Assembly (NCBI GenBank): GCA_016165875.1
Contig: JABBOT010000008.1
Location: 449,001-513,000, forward strand
Origin: Acanthopleura granulata
Taxonomy: Eukaryota; Mollusca; Polyplacophora; Chitonida; Chitonidae
Direction: 5' to 3'
Length of the DNA stretch: 64,000 nucleotides
In this document: positions 23,401 through 29,735 of the stretch, piece after piece
How positions within the stretch are numbered: position 1 is the first letter of the stretch
Layout: every line of letters begins with the position of its first letter
Program-made: the position numbers and the translations under genes
The notes under the pieces: generated by a model
Database searches by the model: none
Seen by the model: the letters and a program-made list of their open reading frames with translations, nothing else
What the model was told of the DNA's origin: nothing

Positions 23401-26400
23401 ATGCTGCAATTTTCAGCTTGTTTACTGACTATATGGAGACCATCTGAAGATGTACAGAGTCTTCTGACGGAAGGGAGGAAACTCCGCATCTACAACCTCA
23501 CAGTCGGAGCTGCCAGGTAAACAGTCACTGAACTTACTCAACACAAATCTACATATCTAACTACATGTGTGAAGAAAGGCATCTCTGTCTGATTTCTCCT
23601 CAAGTGCTTATCTGATCGACTTCACACTTGCAAGGTGTATGACTTATACCCCAAAGAAAAGCAGTGTGAGTTTGAAAAACTGCACAGGCAAATTAGACAT
23701 CGATAACACAGAGATCTATTTAACGGGCACTGTCTTTCGACTGCTTTGTTTGTGCACAATACATACATTCTTCAGATGTCTGAAATGGTCTAGTGACAAA
23801 CAAATTCTGATACAGAAACCTGCATCCTTCAGATTTCTGAAATACTGTAGTGACAGTAAAACAGTTTCTGACATAAATATTCTGAACAGGCACTGCACAA
23901 ATATGTATATGTTTTGTTTATGTATTTATTTTTGATGATTTAAAGATCACCTTTTCCCAGTGTATGACTCAGGACAGAGTCTTGGGATACCTGAGTGTGG
24001 TTTCATGAAGCATACTAAGTAGCCCTTAGTTAAGTACATTTTCTGTCTCTACAACATACGTTGTCATGGTAGTTATGGGAATACTTTGCTAAGTGCGCTT
24101 CATGAAACTGGGGCCAATTCACATTGTTAAAGGTAGGAAATATGTTGATGGACCGTAAGGTCGGACTAGGGGATTTCATTACATTACATTGTAATTTTCA
24201 GGTGGCGTTTGAGCCGGAGTGATGTACAGCTGACGGCCACACGCTCTACACGCTATCAGGACATGACAGTGGAGGAAAACTTCCTGGACCAGGTCTATGA
24301 GCCAAGAGAGGTAACTCCTGCCTCTCATAACTGACTGTTCACTGTGAACTTAACTGTATTTGTGAGTGTATCAACTGGTGTATTATGCAAGAGAGGTATC
24401 AGTTCAAACTGACTTTTTAGTCAAATACACATGTGAGGTTCTGTTTTTGTTATCATTCTGACACTTGTGTGAGGCCCTTAATGTCAGTGTTTTATGTCTC
24501 TCAGTAATCAGAGCTAACATTTAATTCGGCACGAACTGTTGTGCTATTATAAAGGGGTAAGGGTGGGGGAGGGGAGAATTGTATCAGCTAAAAAAGGTAA
24601 CTTTTGCGTATGATTATATATCTGGATAATGAGTCCATTGACACATTTAACTTTAGTAACACTATTCTGACAGAATATACACACCGCATATAATCTGAAA
24701 TACAGCTCATTTGACACACATGTATCTAAGATAGATTATATTAGTATGTATATTGTACATGTAGGACAATTGGAATATTCGGAACATATGTGGCCTGAAA
24801 AGAGTTTAAAAATGAAATAGAGTAAAATAGAGCTTAAAAAAAAGGGAACATTTTTAGTTTATTATGAGTGTTAAGGCACTGGTGTCGGTGTCAAGGTAAG
24901 ATCTTTTGTTTTAGTGAACTGTCCTGTGAACTCAGGCTGTAATATAAACTGAAGGACTTACATGTGTGAGCAAGCTGCCTGGTTTTCTGCTAACCCCTGT
25001 TCCACCTGTTTCAGGTACATCTGGTTCAGGACCTCATGTCACAGGCACCAGCCTATGGAGAGGTGGATTTTGTGGGCATAGTGCTGAAAATTGAAACATC
25101 AGACCTCCCATCAGAAAGGTATACAGCAGAAATGTCCTCCTTCTGTGTATTCATCAGTGATAAGGCTGAAACATTGCTGATCATTCATTCTGTCAACGGA
25201 TATAGATTTTAAGACTCAATCCTAACTTAGTTGTCCTGTAAGAAAATTACCAGTGAGACCAGATGAAATATTAAGCATTAATAACTAAAATGTATAATTA
25301 GAATTTAAGAAGGTACCAACACGTACTTAAGGCATTGATGGTAACTAAATACTTCCTAAACTCTGTAATATGTATTTGATAACAGCCTCAGACATTAACT
25401 TTTGTGTTTAATCTTTATGTACCCTGTGTAATATAGTAATATTATAATAATATTCTCTGGAATGAAGCATGATTTGAGAGAGTTCAAGGGGAGGTAAGTG
25501 TTGTGCAGAGATGTGCTTAATTTATGTAACTCTCAAGTGTGGGAGCAGACATATTACAGTCTGTTAACTGTGTTTTGTCTCTCCTTGACAAGGGTCTTCA
25601 TGCAGCACTTTATGTCATATTTTATTTAGAAGTGCATTTTCTAAAATTTGAAAAACAGAAAGAGCCTTAATCCCATGCTTTAAAAATCTAAAATTTTAAG
25701 ATGTTGTATTATCATTTATGATAATATCAAGTACATGTATTAATGTGTGACCACCTGGATGTTTAGAGCATTCAGCCTCTGGGTCAGGAAATCCCAGGAA
25801 TAATCCCAGGTTGTGTGATACCAAAGACTTTAAGAAATGGTACTTGTTGCTACCTCACTTTGCACTCAGCACTGAAGAGATTAGTGCAAGGAAACCTGAT
25901 TAGTCAGCCTGGTGTCAGTATAATGTGACTGGGTAGGGTGTCATGTCAGGTGTCTTTGGCATGATGTTCCAGTGGCAGCATGGACTCGCCCTGCCACAAG
26001 GGGACACAGCATATCTACATTCTAAGGACTCCTCCTTGTCATATAAACTGAAACATTGTTGAGCACGAAGTAAAACCTAAAACTTACATACATACATGCG
26101 ACTAATAATGTAATATTGTTCAACATTTCAGAGGTTGTGAGAATGTCTTTGTGGTGGATCCCCAAGGTTGCTTGGCCATCATCAGGGTCTGGGGAGGATT
26201 ACAGGTAAAATAGAAATTATTACCATTTTGTCTGTAATTGTGAAAATAACACTTCCTTCTTGTTTCAAACATGTTTATTTTTAGCTCACTCTTAGGAAGT
26301 AGGATGAGGTATTGGGAGAAAAGGGAAGAAGCACAGGTGTCAGGGTAATTTTTTTCTCCATTTCTGTGGTTGCCTTGGTACCCAGATCACCATTACCTCT

Positions 26401-29265
26401 ACATATGCTGTATAAATATATATGACTTGATGTGCAGTTACAACTCCAATTGTTTTCCATATTGAATTTTAATTGTTGGCGGATACTTTTAATAGATACA
26501 GAGGTGATGATGATGCTATGGCTCACCCTTTTTGAATTTCACTTTTGCCATGGAAACTAGATTGCCGTTATCCCTACTTATACTATAAAAATAGATATGA
26601 TTTCATGTCTGGGCTACAACTCCAGTTGTTTTCCAGTGGAGTCTTAATTATAAGCGGATACATAGATACACAGATGACGATGTGTCATTTCCAACAGTTG
26701 TCCATTTCCATGGTTGCCATGGTGACCAGATTACCTAGATTTCCCTGACATCGGCTATATAGTTACATGTATATATAAACCTGCATATCTGGACTACAGC
26801 TCCAGTTGTTTTCCATATTCAGTTTAAGTTTTGGCGGATACAGAGGTGATGATGGACATTTGTATATATATTTCCATGGCTGCCACAATAATTAGTGCTC
26901 CCACCCGAAAACATCATAACAGGATGACAACTATAATTCAGATATGGTCTGCCAGCAACCTGCATGTGGTCGTGGGTGTCCCCTGGCCTCTGCCCGGTCT
27001 GTCCCCACCATAATGCTGGCCACTGTCGTATAAGTGAAATATTCTAGAGTACAGCATAAAAAAAACAATCAAATAAATAAAGTAATTCACATACACATTT
27101 TTGAAAAACGTTTCTTTCCAAACTTGTTTTCTATGTACGTCTAAGCTCAATATTTAATGCAAGAGGATATCATCAATACCCATACCCAGGTACTTTCTAA
27201 AGATGACCCCCCCCCCCAACTCCCCTCTGTGTGCCCTCGTACATAACGCTGTAAACACCTTGTCTCCCCAACCCCCTTTATTTTATGTACAGCCCATTAC
27301 TCATTAAAGGTGAATTCTCAGAGTTCTTTTAATCTTGGGAAAGTGTTCTGAGGTTTGATTGGAAGGTAGAATGATATCCTAATGGGAAAATTTACATGTA
27401 AGATTGAAGAAATGTTTCTGAACTTTATTTGCCTCTAAAAATGCAATTTTGGGGTGTATTGATACATTAGGAGTATAATGGAGGTTGTGGGAGCTGACCA
27501 GGGGGGTGGGGCAGCTCCCAGCACCAGGTGGTCCAGAACCCCCAGTCCTTATACTACTTACATGAATTCTTATACACTTATAACAAAATTTGGGAATTTT
27601 TCATATTTTCTATGCAAATGGGTATTGTGCCTCTTGTTAAATATGACAGGAGATTTACTTATTGTACATCCTCCATATATGGCGTATCTGTTACATTTAA
27701 CAGTCTCTTGAACTGGAAGATGTGCTGGTGCCAGGCAGGTGCTTTGTGGGCAGTAACCTGCTGTATAGAGGAAAGAAGTGGAAACAACTAGTCACCTTTG
27801 ACCTCTCATCAGAGATCACCTTCTTCACCCAGAGCCCAAGCAGTAGACTATTCCAGAGTAAATTCAGTCAAGCCCAGGCAAAAACCAAAGTTAGTCTTGT
27901 TGTACAGGTCTTGTATTAGTTTCCTGTACAGGACTGGTCACAGTGTACATGTTTTGTGTTCCTTTGCTAAGACATGACTGTTCGCACTTGTAAGCGCATT
28001 GTGTCTCTTGCTAATACAGGACTGATTTTGGTGTGAAGCAAAATATTAAATTGTCACCAAAGTTTATTATTTATCTGTGTGTTTACTATACAATTAATTA
28101 GCCTAAAAGTGCTTAATTTATTTGATGTATGTGTTTGGTGTTTTATACCGTACTCAAGAATATTTCTTTTGTATGATGGAGGCTAATAAGCCGATGAAAA
28201 GTCCTTGAGTTTTTATGTGTCGAAAAATCTATGAGCTTGTGAAGATGATAAATTAAAACTTGTGTATAATTTGAGCTGTCACTGACGTCTTCAGGATGTG
28301 GTCTTCATGAGACAAGCCCAGGAATCCTTGGACGATGTTTTAGGAATGCCACAACCAAGAAGCAGCGAGGTAAGTTAATGAATGAACATCTTCCGTCGTT
28401 TTTATGAATTTTGAATTTTTTCATTCATTTACTTTATGTGTACTTTTTGGCCAATTCCATTTACGTGGGCCATCCTTACAAATACGTTTATCAGTCTACC
28501 CTACTTTACCCTCCAAAAAGGGGCCTACCTTTGTGTTTTAATTGGGCTTTTAATGGAATTAAAATTAACCTTTTTTATTGCTTTAAAATCCTTACCTATT
28601 TCAATAGCCATAGAAATGCCCCTACCAACTGACTAGTTTGCATTAGCTCCAACAAAGACATGAAATTCTATTGTAAATGAACGCAAGCCATTTGCATGTA
28701 TAACAGTTAATTTAATTACTACAACCTGCAAAGGTAATATCTTTGACTTTCAATTACTCGGTTAGTAACAATTACCAAGCAGAAAATGAATAGTTCAGTT
28801 CTGTAATGCTCTGCCCATCAGATCAGGGCCATTAGTTCATGTGTTCATGGTTATCAGTATTCATGGTTATCAGTATTCATGGTTATCAGTATTCATGGTT
28901 ATCACTGTGGCTAGTGTGAGGTAACTATGGTATTAAGTAATGTCTGGTTTTAGTAGTTTATAGAAAATTGAAACGCCCATACCATAGTTTCACCAGTGTC
29001 CCTGTTTTCTGGTTTGTAGACTGACTTCCAGTTAGTTGCCTGTCCCATAACTCCCAGAACAGAGGTGATGAATAGAACTAGTTACCTGTCTTCTCCTCAG
29101 ACACCCGAGTCCTCCACTACAGACCCCAGGAAATCCCTGCTCCAGACCAAAAGTGCTAAACTGGCCCGTTACAGAGGAGCGCCGCCCCTTTCACCACTCA
29201 ACACTCCCATACCAAAGACTGTGAGGAAAGCCTTCCGACCCCCAAGGAGGCAGGCTACACCATAG
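2..29265 (+). CDS. BRCA2: BRCA2 homologue, 5'-truncated gene, 21 exons traced
   Basis: BRCA2 loads RAD51 onto single-stranded DNA in homologous recombination in the nucleus. Exons read here: 2-2408, 3021-3092, 3471-3543, 3891-4506, 4794-4969, 6843-6971, 7242-7313, 16002-16143, 16777-16935, 18471-18650, 19225-19378, 20096-20214, 20913-21029, 22489-22570, 23417-23516, 24202-24310, 25015-25118, 26132-26204, 27704-27889, 28295-28369, 29020-29265. Their lengths sum to 5,391 nt, which is 1,796 codons plus stop, and every junction keeps frame. In order they encode BRC repeats, linker, helical domain, OB1, OB2 with Tower, OB3 and a RAD51-binding C-terminal motif, matching vertebrate BRCA2. The N-terminus, including the PALB2-binding region, lies left of the window. 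The C-terminal tail is far shorter than in vertebrates. The least certain boundaries are the 27889 donor and the last acceptor. Confidence 0.95.
893..1795 (+). repeat. Recent 645-bp-offset duplication inside the BRC exon
   Basis: About 893-1150 and 1538-1795 are near-identical at an offset of exactly 645 bp (215 codons), carrying a pair of BRC repeats and linkers (SDRGDSMGLGE, CEAKSDVKEKLVT, GQNTNRNVPGEVQD). It is in frame, so the array grew by unequal exchange. Confidence 0.88.
3021..3092 (+). CDS. BRCA2: BRCA2 linker exon A
   Basis: A 72-nt exon between a TTTTTGTAG acceptor and a GTCAGT donor, entering and leaving in phase 1. It encodes a basic, Ser/Pro-containing stretch (includes YRRSPKFSTPE). 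It resembles the low-complexity linker after the BRC repeats but has no recognisable domain. It is accepted because phase is kept on both sides. Confidence 0.75.
3471..3543 (+). CDS. BRCA2: BRCA2 linker exon B
   Basis: A 73-nt exon after a TTTCCTACAG acceptor, entering in phase 1 and leaving in phase 2 at GTAAAG. It encodes a His/Arg-rich segment of unknown function (includes RRGHEFHPRHC). It is supported by splice signals and frame continuity rather than homology. Confidence 0.7.
3891..4506 (+). CDS. BRCA2: BRCA2 linker exon before the helical domain
   Basis: A 616-nt exon (acceptor TTACGTTCAG, donor GTGACA, phase 0 out). It encodes a Ser/Thr/Pro-rich disordered region ending in a basic segment with QQDKVISQKKRRTVRP. 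That segment corresponds to the basic RIKKKQRQR-type segment preceding the DNA-binding domain in vertebrate BRCA2. An open frame past 4506 is intronic. Confidence 0.88.
4794..4969 (+). CDS. BRCA2: BRCA2 helical domain, first exon
   Basis: Phase-0 exon after CCCTTTCCAG, ending before GTAAAT in phase 2. The end reads GKAEFYR, matching the conserved GKEEFYR at the start of the BRCA2 helical domain. This domain and OB1 bind DSS1 in vertebrates. Confidence 0.92.
5205..5460 (+). mobile_element. tRNA-derived SINE (MetaSINE-like), full length
   Basis: Head with A-box-like GTGGCTCAGTTGATTAGC and B-box-like GAGTTCAAGACC, body AAGGCCTGCCAGCAACCTG, tail ATCAAATAAATAAATC. Flanked by the 10-bp direct repeat TATAAATTTG (5190-5199, 5463-5472), a target-site duplication. 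Located in a BRCA2 intron. The MetaSINE superfamily is assigned from memory of its conserved central domain. Confidence 0.88.
6385..6666 (+). mobile_element. SINE of the same family, diverged
   Basis: Recognisable as GGGGCCTCC...GTGGTCGCTGCGAGTTCAG...CACCAATAAAATAA with many changes. An old copy in a BRCA2 intron. Confidence 0.75.
6843..6971 (+). CDS. BRCA2: BRCA2 helical domain, second exon
   Basis: Encodes VDPKLISEDWLYNHYRW followed by IVWKLAAYE, one of the most conserved blocks of BRCA2 (human VDPKLISRIWVYNHYRW). Acceptor TATATTGCAG, donor GTGGGT, phase 2 in and out. Confidence 0.96.
6995..7200 (+). repeat. Unclassified ~200-bp dispersed repeat, copy 1
   Basis: Shares GATCTAAAATTTCACCCAT, GTGTTCTGATGTGACTTTGG and CTCTAAAAATGCACTT with copies near 9950, 27295 and 41265. 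No coding capacity. Confidence 0.5.
7242..7313 (+). CDS. BRCA2: BRCA2 helical domain, third exon
   Basis: Encodes [20 protein letters not shown], matching human [20 protein letters not shown]. The donor GTAGAC at 7314 opens the 8,688-bp intron that holds the nested minus-strand NLR gene. Confidence 0.95.
7701..9879 (-). CDS. NLR exon 5: NACHT ATPase and leucine-rich repeats
   Basis: A 2.2-kb terminal exon after GATTACAG. The NACHT has Walker A (MFGASGCGKTTL) and Walker B (ILFVIDSFVDE), followed by winged-helix-like sequence (KLPRYQQCIQFLCGIL). The C-terminus has LRR units such as PHLDISGSAF, AFLDISEVQI, KKLDLSGCQL and KILNLQNSGI. It stops at TAG 7701-7703. I found no AATAAA downstream before the BRCA2 exon at 7313. 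Confidence 0.88.
7701..13098 (-). CDS. NLR-like receptor: HEPN(DZIP3-type)-CARD-NACHT-LRR, nested in BRCA2 intron
   Basis: Five coding exons on the minus strand: 13098-12430 (ATG 13093), 11688-11471, 10793-10694, 10459-10321, 9879-7701. Phases agree throughout and give 3,300 nt, 1,099 residues. Residues 1-~180 match the HEPN domain seen in DZIP3 and in many invertebrate NACHT proteins. Residues ~222-320 resemble a CARD. The NACHT has Walker A GASGCGKTT (394-402) and Walker B ILFVIDSFVDE (469-479). The C-terminal ~200 residues are leucine-rich repeats. Such STAND proteins usually act as cytosolic danger or pathogen sensors, with LRRs sensing and CARD signalling. The ligand is unknown. The whole gene lies inside the 7314-16001 intron of BRCA2, antisense to it. 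No disabling lesion is seen. Expression is not shown by the sequence. Confidence 0.87.
9950..10060 (+). repeat. Unclassified dispersed repeat, partial copy 2
   Basis: Only the distal part (CTCTAAATTGCACTTTTGGG) is recognisable. It lies between NLR exons 4 and 5. Confidence 0.35.
10321..10459 (-). CDS. NLR exon 4: pre-NACHT segment
   Basis: A 139-nt exon (acceptor CATTTGCAG, donor GTAACC), phase 1 in, phase 2 out. RYKTLYSHITPLLWEEW and CYVPLQIV resemble the Y..L.P..W....-Ile/Val segment that precedes the NACHT P-loop in invertebrate NLRs. Confidence 0.75.
10694..10793 (-). CDS. NLR exon 3: end of CARD and linker
   Basis: A 100-nt exon (acceptor TTTGCAG, donor GTACAC), phase 0 in and phase 1 out. 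LFCESIKDKYTAVHSTIV fits the last CARD helices, as in the pattern AF..F...L...Y..L. Confidence 0.75.
11161..11360 (-). mobile_element. SINE copy, minus orientation
   Basis: Reverse-complement tail (TTATTTATTTATTTATTGG) then CAGCATTATGATGGAAGG and ACCCAGGACCATCCATAGG. The head is lost. It sits in the intron between NLR exons 2 and 3. Confidence 0.75.
11471..11688 (-). CDS. NLR exon 2: CARD-like helices 1-4
   Basis: Acceptor CACTTCCAG, phase 1 in, donor GTAAGC in phase 0. Encodes amphipathic helices (TFKLLIESI, DTLNFLQKNSVID, AQRKRIL, RFLINLIQKSNNKQAFK) with CARD spacing. A death-domain-superfamily fold other than CARD is possible. Confidence 0.75.
12430..13098 (-). CDS. NLR exon 1: DZIP3-type HEPN domain
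   Basis: The ATG at 13093 follows an acceptor (ACTGCAG) by five bases, so the start is probably right and a 5' UTR exon precedes it. The protein shows the family blocks AQWDQLYPS (62-70), FDMLVVLLQNIC (82-93) and GGW..PLPEDKSLSADITRLK (101-122). The family's R-x4-6-H motif aligns with TKDRLVKA, so the basic and His positions are not kept. A charged Lys/Glu linker follows. Donor GTATGG, phase 1. Confidence 0.85.
13509..13560 (-). other. Possible 5' UTR exon of the nested NLR gene
   Basis: On the minus strand, TTTATACAG|GTAAGT is a strong donor with its exon edge at 13509. It lies 410 bases upstream of the acceptor in front of the NLR start codon. The 5' limit given is arbitrary and no promoter is recognisable. 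Confidence 0.3.
13570..16001 (+). other. BRCA2: Distal part of the 8.7-kb BRCA2 intron
   Basis: Beyond the nested gene I see AT-rich sequence only. Open frames are short and lack splice or family support. Confidence 0.7.
16002..16143 (+). CDS. BRCA2: BRCA2 OB1 exon (start of OB1)
   Basis: Resumes the frame after the 8.7-kb intron (acceptor CTTCCATCACAG). Reads LEHDDIAGKRMVLCISDVI, matching human ERDDTAAKTLVLCVSDII. An internal GCAGGTAAAC looks like a donor but the exon reads through it. Phase 0 donor GTAAGT. Confidence 0.95.
16207..16304 (+). repeat. 25-bp minisatellite, 4 copies
   Basis: GGACTGGACATGTAACCAG recurs at 16211, 16236, 16261 and 16286 in a BRCA2 intron, 64 bases after the donor at 16144. 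Confidence 0.95.
16777..16935 (+). CDS. BRCA2: BRCA2 OB1 exon (ELTDGWY block)
   Basis: Encodes VELELTDGWYCIRAMVDKPL, matching human IELTDGWYAVKAQLDPPL, then GRLECGDKL and GTELTGSEEP. OB folds here contact single-stranded DNA. Phase 0 at both ends, 53 codons. Confidence 0.96.
17714..17972 (+). mobile_element. SINE copy, diverged
   Basis: Family body AAGGTCCGCCAGCAACCTG and CACCATAATGCTGGTCG, with tail CAATCAAATAAGTAAATA, in the BRCA2 intron just before the decoy-acceptor array. Confidence 0.8.
18053..18470 (+). repeat. Tandem array of six decoy 3' splice sites before BRCA2 OB1 exon
   Basis: Six units start at 18053, 18116, 18187, 18251, 18315 and 18386, and the acceptor of the true exon starts a seventh at 18450. 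Each carries GTTTGTTCTCATGACAG followed by a copy of the exon's first bases (to TGCTAACTC). Lengths are 63, 71, 64, 64, 71, 64, forming an A-B-C triplet repeated twice (198-199 bp). The A and B copies run into TGA soon after ACTCTACC. Confidence 0.93.
18471..18650 (+). CDS. BRCA2: BRCA2 OB1 exon with amplified 3' splice site
   Basis: Sixty codons, phase 0. Reads LKLCANSTRKARWDSKLGY, like human LKISANSTRPARWYTKLGF, then HPFSLALSSLLAGGG and AVDVVVVRVYP. The acceptor TGTTCTCATGACAG and the first ~45 exon bases are present six more times immediately upstream in tandem (18053-18470). The copy at 18471 is the only one followed by the complete exon. Confidence 0.95.
19225..19378 (+). CDS. BRCA2: BRCA2 OB2/Tower exon 1
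   Basis: After a long T-rich tract and GCAG. Encodes FFEKLSDGRSVFRNSRAEQ and then a charged helix (AEVVLEQLYSKLQQELE), matching the OB2 entry and ascending Tower helix of BRCA2 (human SGLYIFRNEREEEKEA). Ends in phase 1 at GTAGAC. Confidence 0.94.
19468..19739 (+). mobile_element. SINE copy with target-site duplication
   Basis: Complete copy from GGGGCCTCCGTGGCTCAG to AATAATAATAAT. Flanks GTATCTGAAAA (19457-19467) and GTACCTGAAAA (19740-19750) are an 11-bp target duplication with one change. Confidence 0.9.
20096..20214 (+). CDS. BRCA2: BRCA2 Tower exon 2 with amplified 5' splice site
   Basis: Begins at AATTCAG|AAAAGCC in phase 1. Ends LCTGQEVYEAISSSLEPHTI + E before GTAAAG, matching human [21 protein letters not shown]. 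The last ~54 bases plus the donor recur six times downstream in a ~91-bp tandem array. The ATG-like start at 20071 is intronic and not used. Confidence 0.9.
20161..20775 (+). repeat. Tandem array of decoy exon ends and 5' splice sites after BRCA2 Tower exon
   Basis: Seven units with period 90-92 bp, at 20161, 20253, 20345, 20436, 20527, 20617 and 20707. The first is the true exon end. Each copies the exon's final ~54 bases and about 37 bases of intron. Units 2-6 keep GAG|GTAAAR or CAG|GTAAAG. The last has lost the GT (TAGAATAAAG). Many units also begin with GTACAG, an acceptor-like edge. Confidence 0.92.
20913..21029 (+). CDS. BRCA2: BRCA2 Tower exon 3
   Basis: Thirty-nine codons, phase 0 both sides. 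Encodes LSSHQVTLLEKHRQKLMDKK and a Gln/Lys-rich helix, matching human EEQLRALNNHRQMLNDKKQ, the tip and descending helix of the Tower. Confidence 0.94.
21030..22488 (+). other. BRCA2: BRCA2 intron with foldback element
   Basis: Apart from the foldback at 21347-21486, no gene or known repeat is recognised. Confidence 0.7.
21347..21486. repeat. Long foldback (inverted repeat), ~41-bp arms
   Basis: The left arm from 21347 (AGTGAGTGACCACCTACAGC...) pairs with the right arm ending at 21486 (...GTAGGTGTTCACGCACT) with about three mismatches. The loop is about 58 bases and pairs partly. Probably a MITE-like element, in a BRCA2 intron. Confidence 0.88.
22489..22570 (+). CDS. BRCA2: BRCA2 OB2 exon after the Tower
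   Basis: Acceptor CTTCTCCCTCAG. Encodes VVPLLKIRVAGCHLLDVDAK, matching human TTVWKLRIVSYSKKEKD. Leaves in phase 1 at GTAAGA. Confidence 0.9.
22601..22809. mobile_element. MITE-like element with imperfect terminal inverted repeats
   Basis: ATTCCACAAAGC at 22601 and GCTTTGAGGAAT ending 22809 are inverted 11/12 matches around noncoding AT-rich sequence. Confidence 0.5.
23417..23516 (+). CDS. BRCA2: BRCA2 OB2 exon (IWRPSED block)
   Basis: Acceptor GCAATTTTCAG. Reads CLLTIWRPSEDVQSLLTEGR then KLRIYNL, matching human [20 protein letters not shown]. Phase 2 out at GTAAAC. Confidence 0.94.
24000..24108. mobile_element. MITE-like element with perfect 12-bp terminal inverted repeats
   Basis: GTTTCATGAAGC at 24000-24011 and GCTTCATGAAAC at 24097-24108, with further inner similarity (ACTAAGTAGC / GCTAAGTGC). 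109 bp in total. Confidence 0.6.
24202..24310 (+). CDS. BRCA2: BRCA2 OB2 exon (YEPRE block)
   Basis: Encodes LSRSDVQLTATRSTRYQDM and ends DQVYEPRE, matching human ANIQLAATKKTQYQQL and FQIYQPRE. Phase 2 in, phase 0 out at GTAACT. Confidence 0.94.
25015..25118 (+). CDS. BRCA2: BRCA2 OB3 exon 1
   Basis: Acceptor CCTGTTTCAG. Encodes YGEVDFVGIVLKIETSDLP, matching human [20 protein letters not shown] at the start of OB3. Phase 2 out at GTATAC. Confidence 0.93.
25741..26097 (+). mobile_element. Second SINE-like family
   Basis: Segments CACTTTGCACTCAGCACTG, GTCAGTATAATGTGACTGGG, GACTCGCCCTGCCACAAGG and GTTGAGCACGAAGTAAAACC resemble a dispersed element I recall as common in molluscan and related genomes. 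Boundaries are approximate, and it lies in a BRCA2 intron. Confidence 0.55.
26132..26204 (+). CDS. BRCA2: BRCA2 OB3 exon 2
   Basis: Reads NVFVVDPQGCLAIIRVWGGL, matching human APFVYLSDECYNLLAIKFW. Acceptor CAACATTTCAG, donor GTAAAA, phase 0 out. Confidence 0.92.
26368..26885 (+). repeat. ~178-bp tandem repeat, about 3 copies
   Basis: Shared landmarks TGTTTTCC (26451, 26627, 26807) and GCGGATAC (26478, 26654, 26835), with TTGCCATGG-type starts, show diverged direct copies inside a BRCA2 intron. Confidence 0.8.
26940..27082 (+). mobile_element. SINE copy, 5'-truncated
   Basis: Starts within TCTGCCAGCAACCTGCATG and runs to CAATCAAATAAATAAAG. The tRNA-like head is missing. Confidence 0.82.
27295..27480 (+). 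repeat. Unclassified dispersed repeat, copy 3
   Basis: AAGTGTTCTGAGGTTTGATT and CTCTAAAAATGCAATTTTGG parallel copy 1. Confidence 0.5.
27704..27889 (+). CDS. BRCA2: BRCA2 OB3 exon 3
   Basis: Reads VGSNLLYRGKKWKQLVTFDL and continues to a Phe-rich block (ITFFTQSP, RLFQSKF), matching human IAASNLQWRPES...FSVFSASP...FQETFNK. I place the donor at 27890 (GTTAGT). An in-frame alternative at 27908 (GTCTTG) would add six residues but is a weaker site. Confidence 0.88.
28295..28369 (+). CDS. BRCA2: BRCA2 post-OB3 exon
   Basis: Twenty-five codons, phase 0 both sides (acceptor GTCTTCAG, donor GTAAGT). Encodes an acidic/Gln helix (RQAQESLDDVLGMPQ), similar in character to the NEAENKL segment that follows OB3 in vertebrates. 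Confidence 0.82.
28844..28905 (+). repeat. 16-bp tandem repeat, 4 copies
   Basis: TCATGGTTATCAGTAT begins at 28845, 28861, 28877 and 28893, in the last BRCA2 intron. Confidence 0.92.
29020..29265 (+). CDS. BRCA2: BRCA2 last coding exon, C-terminal RAD51-binding motif
   Basis: Ends with LSPLNTPIPKTVRKAFRPPR and then RQATP-stop. It matches the human C-terminal RAD51-binding/CDK-regulated segment (VSPAAQKAFQPPRS), with SP and TP sites just upstream. There is no further nuclear-localisation tail: the protein stops five residues after the motif. The acceptor is ambiguous. TGTAG at 29019 and TTCTCCTCAG at 29100 are both in phase 0, so the first 27 codons may be intronic. Confidence 0.88.
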   Translation, partial: TDFQLVACPITPRTEVMNRTSYLSSPQTPESSTTDPRKSLLQTKSAKLARYRGAPPLSPLNTPIPKTVRKAFRPPRRQATP

Positions 29266-29735
29266 AAGGACAGGGGAACCTATTCCTACCATCCACACCA
29301 AAGACACTTCCGAACAGATGCATCTGACACTGTAATAGGAAAGTGTCTTTGTACTGTTCCGTGAATTTTCCAACAGAGATACATTTGACGCCTTAACAGG
29401 AAAATGATGCAAATGTTCTTCCATCCTGACATCCGTGCCATAAAAGAAAGGCTTCCGTATGAATGTCGTCAACAGTAGAATAGAGAAAAGAAGCTCTTTC
29501 ATCCTTGCCAACCATTTTGAATTACGCTGCACCAAATTGACTGGGACTGTGTCAAGAGGAGCAGTGTTGGTTTTGCCCATCCAAGTATGTGATTTCACCA
29601 AGTACCAGTATTTCATTGCTCAGTTCAACAGCGCTCAGAATGTCGTGTCTTGTTTTATATCATACCTGTGATATATATTTGTCATGTTTTTGTTATCTGT
29701 GTTGTGCCTCAAATAAAGTTTGAGAGTGTGAATAG
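29266..29735 (+). terminator. BRCA2: BRCA2 3' UTR with AATAAA at 29712
   Basis: No further open frame follows the stop. A canonical AATAAA lies at 29712-29717, about 450 bases downstream, and is followed by a T/G-containing stretch, a plausible cleavage region. Confidence 0.7.
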
